Positions 33,114-37,950 of a DNA stretch of 37,950 nt are shown piece by piece. The stretch is taken from positions 1-37,950 of the forward strand of contig CAUJKE010000094.1 in assembly GCA_963205385.1 (NCBI GenBank), read 5' to 3'. Positions within the stretch are counted from its first letter, which is position 1. Every line of letters begins with the position of its first letter. A program made the position numbers and the translations under genes. The notes beneath the pieces are model-generated. The model did no database searches. It had not been told where the DNA came from and saw only the letters and a program-made list of their open reading frames with translations. This stretch comes from Planctomycetota bacterium (GTDB taxonomy: Bacteria > Planctomycetota > Planctomycetia > Pirellulales > Pirellulaceae).

Positions 33114-34573
33114 TGCCTCCTTCCCCCTTCAAAATCCCAGAAAACTTCGCCCCGCGCTTGGCAGTCATCGGCGGCGGCATTAGCGGGCTCGCAGCGGCAC
33201 ACCATTGCAAAGAACTCGCGCCGCACGCCTCGCTCTCGTTGTTGGAGGCAAGCGACCGCCTCGGGGGCGTGCTAGGAACCACCGCGCGTGATGGCTTCTT
33301 AATTGAACGCAGCGCCGACATGTTCACCACCCGCGAGCCGTGGGCGCTTGAACTGTGTCAACGGCTAGGCATCGCGGAGGACCTGCTGCCGACCAATGAC
33401 GCCTTGCGGCGGGCCTTTGTCCTGCATCGGGGGGAGCTGCTCCCGGTGCCGGAAGGCTTCACGCTGATGAGCCCCACGAAAATTGGGGCGATCCTCCAGA
33501 CGCCGCTACTTTCCTGGCGTGGCAAACTGCGCCTGGCCAGTGAGTATCTCCGCCGTCCCAAGCGCGACAACGCCGACGAAAGCCTGGAGTCGTTCGTTGT
33601 GCGGCGGTTTGGGCGGGAAGCCTTTGAGCGTTTGATTCAACCGCTGGTCGGCGGCATTTATACGGCCGATCCCGCCAAGCTCAGTTTGCTGGCGACGATG
33701 CCACAGTTTCTGCGGATGGAGCGCGAGCATGGGAGCGTGATTCGCGGCACGCTGCGGCAAAATCGCGCGGCGAAGAACAAGGAGACAGCCAGCGGCGCGC
33801 GGTACGGGCAATTTGTGGCCCCGCGCGGCGGCATGCAAATGCTGGTCGATGCCTTGGCCGCGTCGCTGCCAGAGGACTGTGTGCGCTTGCGCGCCCCGGT
33901 CGAGCGACTCGCGCCGCAGATGGATGGTTCGTGGCTCGTGCAAGTCTCGGGACAGCCGACGGAGGCTTATGACGGGGTCGTGCTGGCCGTGAAATCGCCG
34001 CTCGCTGCGCGGCTGTTGATGGCGACCAGCCCCGCGCTGGCCAGCGACTTGGCGCACATCGAATATGCAGGCGCGGCGCTCGTGATCCTCGGCGTCCGCA
34101 AGGCTCACATCGCACGCCCCATCGACGGATTCGGCTTCGTTGTTCCGGCCATCGAACAGCGGCGCATTCTGGCGGCGAGTTTCGCCAGCAACAAGTTCCC
34201 AGGACGAGCGCCCGAAGATGGCGCGCTGCTCCGCGTATTTGTCGGCGGTGCGTTGCAACCGGAGCTACTGCAACACTCCGACGACGAACTTCGCACGCTC
34301 GTTTGTGAGGAACTGGCCGATTTGATCGGTCTGGCCGGCGCACCGATGTTTTGCGAAGTGGTCCGCTGGCCAGACGCCATGCCGCAATATCACGTGGGGC
34401 ATTTGCAAATCGTCGCGGCCATTGACCAGCGGGCGAGCCACTTGCCGAACTTCGCCCTCGCCGGCCACGCTTATCGCGGCGTCGGCATTCCGTTCTGCGT
34501 GCGCAGCGGCGAGCAAGCCGCGCGGCACGTGTTGGAGCAACTGGCCGCGCGCGTCGCCGATACGGTCGGTTAG
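33113..34573 (+). CDS. hemY: Protoporphyrinogen/coproporphyrinogen oxidase
   Basis: A 486-aa FAD-dependent oxidase of late heme synthesis. The dinucleotide-binding AVIGGGISGLAAA (17-29) and the ribose-binding Glu in LLEASDRLGG are clear. QPLVGGIYTADPAKLS is a family hallmark, and the C-terminal GVGIPFCVRSGEQAA closes the FAD fold. HemY enzymes oxidise protoporphyrinogen IX or, in the coproporphyrin-dependent branch, coproporphyrinogen III; sequence alone does not decide which. ATG 33113 follows a TGATG overlap with a short leader frame and has no SD. The stop codon overlaps the stop of the convergent PGK-like gene. Confidence 0.92.
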   Translation: MPPSPFKIPENFAPRLAVIGGGISGLAAAHHCKELAPHASLSLLEASDRLGGVLGTTARDGFLIERSADMFTTREPWALELCQRLGIAEDLLPTNDALRRAFVLHRGELLPVPEGFTLMSPTKIGAILQTPLLSWRGKLRLASEYLRRPKRDNADESLESFVVRRFGREAFERLIQPLVGGIYTADPAKLSLLATMPQFLRMEREHGSVIRGTLRQNRAAKNKETASGARYGQFVAPRGGMQMLVDALAASLPEDCVRLRAPVERLAPQMDGSWLVQVSGQPTEAYDGVVLAVKSPLAARLLMATSPALASDLAHIEYAGAALVILGVRKAHIARPIDGFGFVVPAIEQRRILAASFASNKFPGRAPEDGALLRVFVGGALQPELLQHSDDELRTLVCEELADLIGLAGAPMFCEVVRWPDAMPQYHVGHLQIVAAIDQRASHLPNFALAGHAYRGVGIPFCVRSGEQAARHVLEQLAARVADTVG

Positions 34574-35970
34574 CCGTGTTGTTGCGCGGCGAACTGGAGC
34601 GACTGCAAATACGGAATGGGTGCGTTGCCGAGCGCGTTGAGCACTGTGCCGCCGGCGGTGAAGCAGTGCGTCACCCAATCCGGCTGGCCATAAATCTCGA
34701 GCGCCTTCCCCCCTTCGCCGCCGCCGACGAAGACTTGAATCCCGGCGTCCTTCATCCGCTTGAGTTGGCCGATGAACTCACGCGTGCCGTTCTCGTAACG
34801 AGGATCCTCAAACATGCCGAACACGCCGTTATGGAAAGCGACGACCGGCTCGGAAGACTGCTTCGCCGCTGCAATGAACTCGCCGACTTTCTCCTTGAAA
34901 AGGGCGATGGTTTGCGGGCCGATATCGAACTGCTGATCGCCTGGTTCGAGAACGGTCTTCACGGTTTCGTCAGCCAAGACAAAATCGACCGGAAGGACGA
35001 ATTCGATGCCGTTCTTTTCGCCTAACGCGAGCATCTGCCTGGCTTGCTTGATGCGAGCCGGCGGGATGTAGTACGGCTTATCGGCATGGGCCGGGTCTTC
35101 CGTCACGCCGAGATTGAAATCTCCGCCTGCGAGTTGCGCGGCAGCTTTCTTGAGCGCCATCGCAATCGAGCCGGCGCTGAAGACGTGCTTGATATGCCCC
35201 CGCTCGATCATCGCTTCCAAATCATCGAGCTTGTCGATCTTGATGCCGCTGAAGACCACCAACTTCGCCTTGACGCATTGTTGCATCGGCCCCGCGAATT
35301 CGCTGGCGATGTACTTGCCGAGCGCCGCCTTGTCCATCGCGAGCGGGACAATCGTGCTGGAAGCGTCGAGGCTTCCCGCGGAGAGCGCTTCGTTGACGTA
35401 ATACTTCGCGACCTTAGTCGCCAGTTCATTGGCCAGTTTGGTGAGATTGGGAACCAGCTTCGGCAGGTCCGCCTCTTTCGCCTTCCAGAGCACCCGCTCG
35501 ATGTCGTACTTGCGGGTATTTTCGAGTACCAGGACGCTCCCCGGCGCGGCGCTGTTGATCGTCTCGGCCACTTGGGGTGAGACCGTCATCGTGGCTTCGT
35601 CGAGCCAATCGGTAAGTAACGGCACGTTGGTTCCCAGCAACTCGCCCAGCCGCTTGGCGACTTTGGCCAGCGACTCCTCCGGCTTGCGACCGCGATGGCC
35701 GAAGATGATCTGCTTCCAACCGCGACTCTGACCGAACTTGAGCGTCTCGAGCATCGAGCGGAGACGGACATCCCCTTCGCCAATCTTCTCGCCTGGCTTG
35801 GCGTCGACATCGCCGCGAATCAACACGGCCGTGCCGCTGGGGAGATTCGCCAAGTCGTCCAGCGCGGGGATCGCGGCGAGGTACGCATCCAGCGGCGGCT
35901 TCTTTCCGACGGCGTCCACGCCGAGCAGTTGGCGGCAGAGCGTGTTGACGGTGGATTCGGTGACAGGCAT
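34570..35970 (-). CDS. Divergent phosphoglycerate kinase family protein
   Basis: A 466-aa protein with the complete PGK fold but an altered active site. Retained are the HxGR in GHRGR (91-95), the ENTR in ENTRKY (150-155), the ADP-site Lys in SGIKIDK (241-247), NGVFGMFE and the GGGEGGKALE motif near the end. Changed are RVDFN, which reads RGDVD (52-56), and the canonical AFGTAHRAHAST, where this protein reads EALSAGSLDASST (about 194-206), losing the His-Arg that contacts 3-phosphoglycerate. It is also about 70 residues longer than normal PGK. ATG 35970 has GGGAG eight bases upstream. Whether it is the cell's glycolytic PGK or a paralogue with another substrate cannot be settled here. No gapA or pgk-linked genes are adjacent. 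Confidence 0.85.
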   Translation of the reverse strand: MPVTESTVNTLCRQLLGVDAVGKKPPLDAYLAAIPALDDLANLPSGTAVLIRGDVDAKPGEKIGEGDVRLRSMLETLKFGQSRGWKQIIFGHRGRKPEESLAKVAKRLGELLGTNVPLLTDWLDEATMTVSPQVAETINSAAPGSVLVLENTRKYDIERVLWKAKEADLPKLVPNLTKLANELATKVAKYYVNEALSAGSLDASSTIVPLAMDKAALGKYIASEFAGPMQQCVKAKLVVFSGIKIDKLDDLEAMIERGHIKHVFSAGSIAMALKKAAAQLAGGDFNLGVTEDPAHADKPYYIPPARIKQARQMLALGEKNGIEFVLPVDFVLADETVKTVLEPGDQQFDIGPQTIALFKEKVGEFIAAAKQSSEPVVAFHNGVFGMFEDPRYENGTREFIGQLKRMKDAGIQVFVGGGEGGKALEIYGQPDWVTHCFTAGGTVLNALGNAPIPYLQSLQFAAQQHG

Positions 35971-36429
35971 GTGAGGCTCTCCCGTTAGCGGCGCGCAGCG
36001 GTCAGGTAGTTTTGCAGGTTGGATCAATCCCAGCAGCTTAGCAAATGCCCAGCGAGCGAAAAGGCGGGCAAACCCGCGCCGAGCAAGGCGACCGACGAGA
36101 AGCCGCCAAATTCTCGATTTAGCACTTCTGCAGGTCATCCAGCGAGGGTTAGCAGGGCCAATTTTTGATCTCGCCTGGTCGCGTCAAGCGACGCTGACGG
36201 TAATTGATCGTCCCAGCTTTCGTGGCGTCTTCTGCGGCGTAACGTCGTCCGCATGTCCGCGAAACTGGGCTCGCGTTTCCACGAGTACGACGGTCGGTGA
36301 GGAAGTTGATCGCCGCGCTGCACCTTCCGAGAATTCCCTCGATTCGGTACAATCTCTGGAAGCGAAACCCGGTGCAGCGACATCGTTGGAGGTCGCCACA
36401 AACCATTACTCTCTAGCGAGTTGCGTCCC
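35971..36429. other. Divergent intergenic region between the PGK-like gene and acnA
   Basis: No gene is supported in these 459 bases. A TACAAT (36348-36353) with TTCCGA 17 bp upstream (36325-36330) is a possible acnA promoter, giving a leader of about 70 bases. I see no strong terminator or palindrome. Confidence 0.4.
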
Positions 36430-37950
36430 ATGAGTGCGAGCCAAACCACGTTCAATTCTTTCGGCGCCCGCGACACGTTCGAATCGGGTCAGGGCAAGGT
36501 CGGGATTTACCGCCTGGCGAAACTGGAAGAACTTGGCCTGGGGGGCGTGTCGAGCTTGCCGTTTTCGATTCGCATCTTGCTCGAAGCGGTGCTGCGAAAT
36601 TGCGATGGTTACGCGGTAACTGTCGATGACGTTCGCAACCTGGCCGCCTGGCACGCGCCCAAGCCTGCGGAGTTGGAAATCCCGTATCATCCGGCCCGCG
36701 TCGTGCTGCAAGACTTCACCGGCGTCCCCTGCGTGGTCGATTTGGCGGCAATGCGTTCGGCCATGCAACGACTCGGGGGGGATCCCAAGAAGATCAATCC
36801 CCTCATTCCGGTTGACCTCGTCATCGACCACTCCGTGCAAGTCGATGCGTTCGGCACTTCGTCCGCGCTGGCCCAAAATGTGGAACTGGAATTTCAGCGC
36901 AACAGCGAACGCTATGAATTCCTCCGCTGGGGACAGCGCTCGTTCAGCAACTTTCGTTGCGTGCCGCCGAATGTCGGCATCGTGCATCAAGTGAATCTGG
37001 AGTACCTGGCCAAAGGCGTGTTCTTGCGCGACGATCAACAAGGTCCGGTCGCACTGCCGGATTCACTGGTGGGGACCGATAGCCACACGACGATGATCAA
37101 TGGCCTGGGCGTCGTGGGCTGGGGCGTCGGGGGGATTGAAGCGGAAGCGGTCATGCTTGGGCAACCGCTCTTCATGCTCATGCCGGAAGTGGTCGGCTTC
37201 GAATTCAGCGGCGAACTCGGGCCGGCGGTCACGGCGACCGACCTCGTCCTCACGGTGACGCAACTCCTCCGCAAGGCAGGCGTCGTGGGCAAGTTCGTCG
37301 AGTTCTTCGGCCCCGGCGTCAGCAAGATGTCGCTGCCTGATCGCGCCACCATCGCCAACATGGCCCCGGAATATGGCGCGACGATGGGCTACTTCCCTGT
37401 GGACGACGAATCGCTCAACTACTACCGCCGCACCGGTCGCACCGACGCCGAAGTGCAACTCATTGAACGCTACTTCAAGGAGCAAGGCCTTTTCCGTCGC
37501 GACGATCAAGCCGCGCTGAACTACACCACGCTGTTGAAGCTGGATTTGAGCACCGTCGAACCATCCCTCGCCGGCCCCAAACGCCCGCAGGATCGCGTGC
37601 CGCTCTCTGGGGTGAAATCGCAGTTCCGCTCGTCGCTATCGGCGCCGATCGCCGAACGGGGCTTCGCACTCGACGACGCGGCGATCCAGACCACTGCCAC
37701 CGTGCAAAACAACGGCAGTTCGACCGAGATCACCCACGGCGCCGTCGTCATCGCCGCCATTACGAGTTGCACGAATACCAGCAACCCCTCGGTCATGATC
37801 GCCGCCGGGCTGTTGGCGAAAAAGGCCAACGAACGCGGCTTGAAGGTGAAGCCGTACGTCAAGACGAGCCTCGCCCCTGGCTCGCGCGTCGTCACCGACT
37901 ATTTCGAGCGGGCTGGTCTCACGGAACATCTCGACGCGCTGGGTTTTCAA
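36430..37950 (+). CDS. acnA: Aconitate hydratase (AcnA type), partial at right edge
   Basis: The first 507 codons of an aconitase; the frame is still open at the window end. Aconitase interconverts citrate and isocitrate in the TCA cycle using a [4Fe-4S] cluster. The visible part includes [17 protein letters not shown], the substrate-region [31 protein letters not shown] and [11 protein letters not shown] with the first cluster Cys447. The sequence follows the AcnA/IRP1 rather than AcnB domain order. The other two cluster cysteines lie beyond the visible part. No SD precedes ATG 36430. It is divergent from the PGK-like gene. Confidence 0.95.
   Translation, partial: MSASQTTFNSFGARDTFESGQGKVGIYRLAKLEELGLGGVSSLPFSIRILLEAVLRNCDGYAVTVDDVRNLAAWHAPKPAELEIPYHPARVVLQDFTGVPCVVDLAAMRSAMQRLGGDPKKINPLIPVDLVIDHSVQVDAFGTSSALAQNVELEFQRNSERYEFLRWGQRSFSNFRCVPPNVGIVHQVNLEYLAKGVFLRDDQQGPVALPDSLVGTDSHTTMINGLGVVGWGVGGIEAEAVMLGQPLFMLMPEVVGFEFSGELGPAVTATDLVLTVTQLLRKAGVVGKFVEFFGPGVSKMSLPDRATIANMAPEYGATMGYFPVDDESLNYYRRTGRTDAEVQLIERYFKEQGLFRRDDQAALNYTTLLKLDLSTVEPSLAGPKRPQDRVPLSGVKSQFRSSLSAPIAERGFALDDAAIQTTATVQNNGSSTEITHGAVVIAAITSCTNTSNPSVMIAAGLLAKKANERGLKVKPYVKTSLAPGSRVVTDYFERAGLTEHLDALGFQ

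Noticed and set aside
1..37950. CRISPR arrays, tRNA, rRNA, insertion sequences, prophage genes
   Set aside because: I found no regularly spaced repeats, cloverleaf-like sequences, transposase frames or phage structural genes.

Overview
The window looks like a chromosomal segment of a planctomycete, probably from the Pirellulales side of the phylum. The inference rests on family content: a DUF1501 / DUF1549-DUF1553 / planctomycete cytochrome c operon, a BBP7-type outer-membrane barrel, a PmoA-like (DUF6807) protein, a DUF4328 membrane protein with an NPYQSP start, a planctomycete-type short CsrA, and a GNAT-nitrilase fusion. The sequence is GC-rich, genes lie on both strands in short operons, and I see no insertion sequence, prophage, CRISPR array, tRNA or rRNA. 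Start codons were chosen by Shine-Dalgarno (SD) spacing, so many calls are shorter than the longest open frame.

Region by region. 1-1827: the edge of a minus-strand gene, a long divergent promoter region, then two secreted thioredoxin-fold proteins separated by a strong terminator. 1882-6042: a clear sigma70-type promoter, then argB-argD-argF and rph on the plus strand, with small hairpins between cistrons and a shared terminator facing a secreted Cys-rich repeat protein (6119-6610, minus). 7075-10907: an orphan Hpt protein, a LutC-like LUD protein, and a compact trio of DUF4328 membrane protein, retron-like reverse transcriptase and small polytopic membrane protein. 10912-20309: a four-gene minus-strand operon (DUF1501, PPC-domain protein, DUF1549/DUF1553 protein, cytochrome c/WD40/coiled-coil protein) with its own promoter and a long leader. 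20385-24297: csrA with promoter and terminator, a 98-aa planctomycete protein, a PmoA-like protein, a secreted unknown, and a membrane-anchored coiled-coil protein. 24861-31776: a small unknown, the GNAT-nitrilase fusion, asnS, an MFS transporter with an inserted helical domain, and the BBP7 barrel. 32485-37950: a lipoprotein, protoporphyrinogen oxidase, a divergent phosphoglycerate kinase and the first 507 codons of aconitase, which runs off the window.

How the genes work together. argB, argD and argF supply three steps of the glutamate-to-citrulline route. The DUF1501-to-WD40 operon probably builds one exported assembly, because every product carries a signal peptide or Tat signal. hemY, the PGK-like gene, acnA and asnS are core metabolism or translation genes. 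The least explained elements are the reverse transcriptase locus, which has retron-like RT motifs but no intergenic room for an msr-msd RNA, the Cys-rich secreted protein, and the PGK homologue that has lost conserved substrate-site residues.
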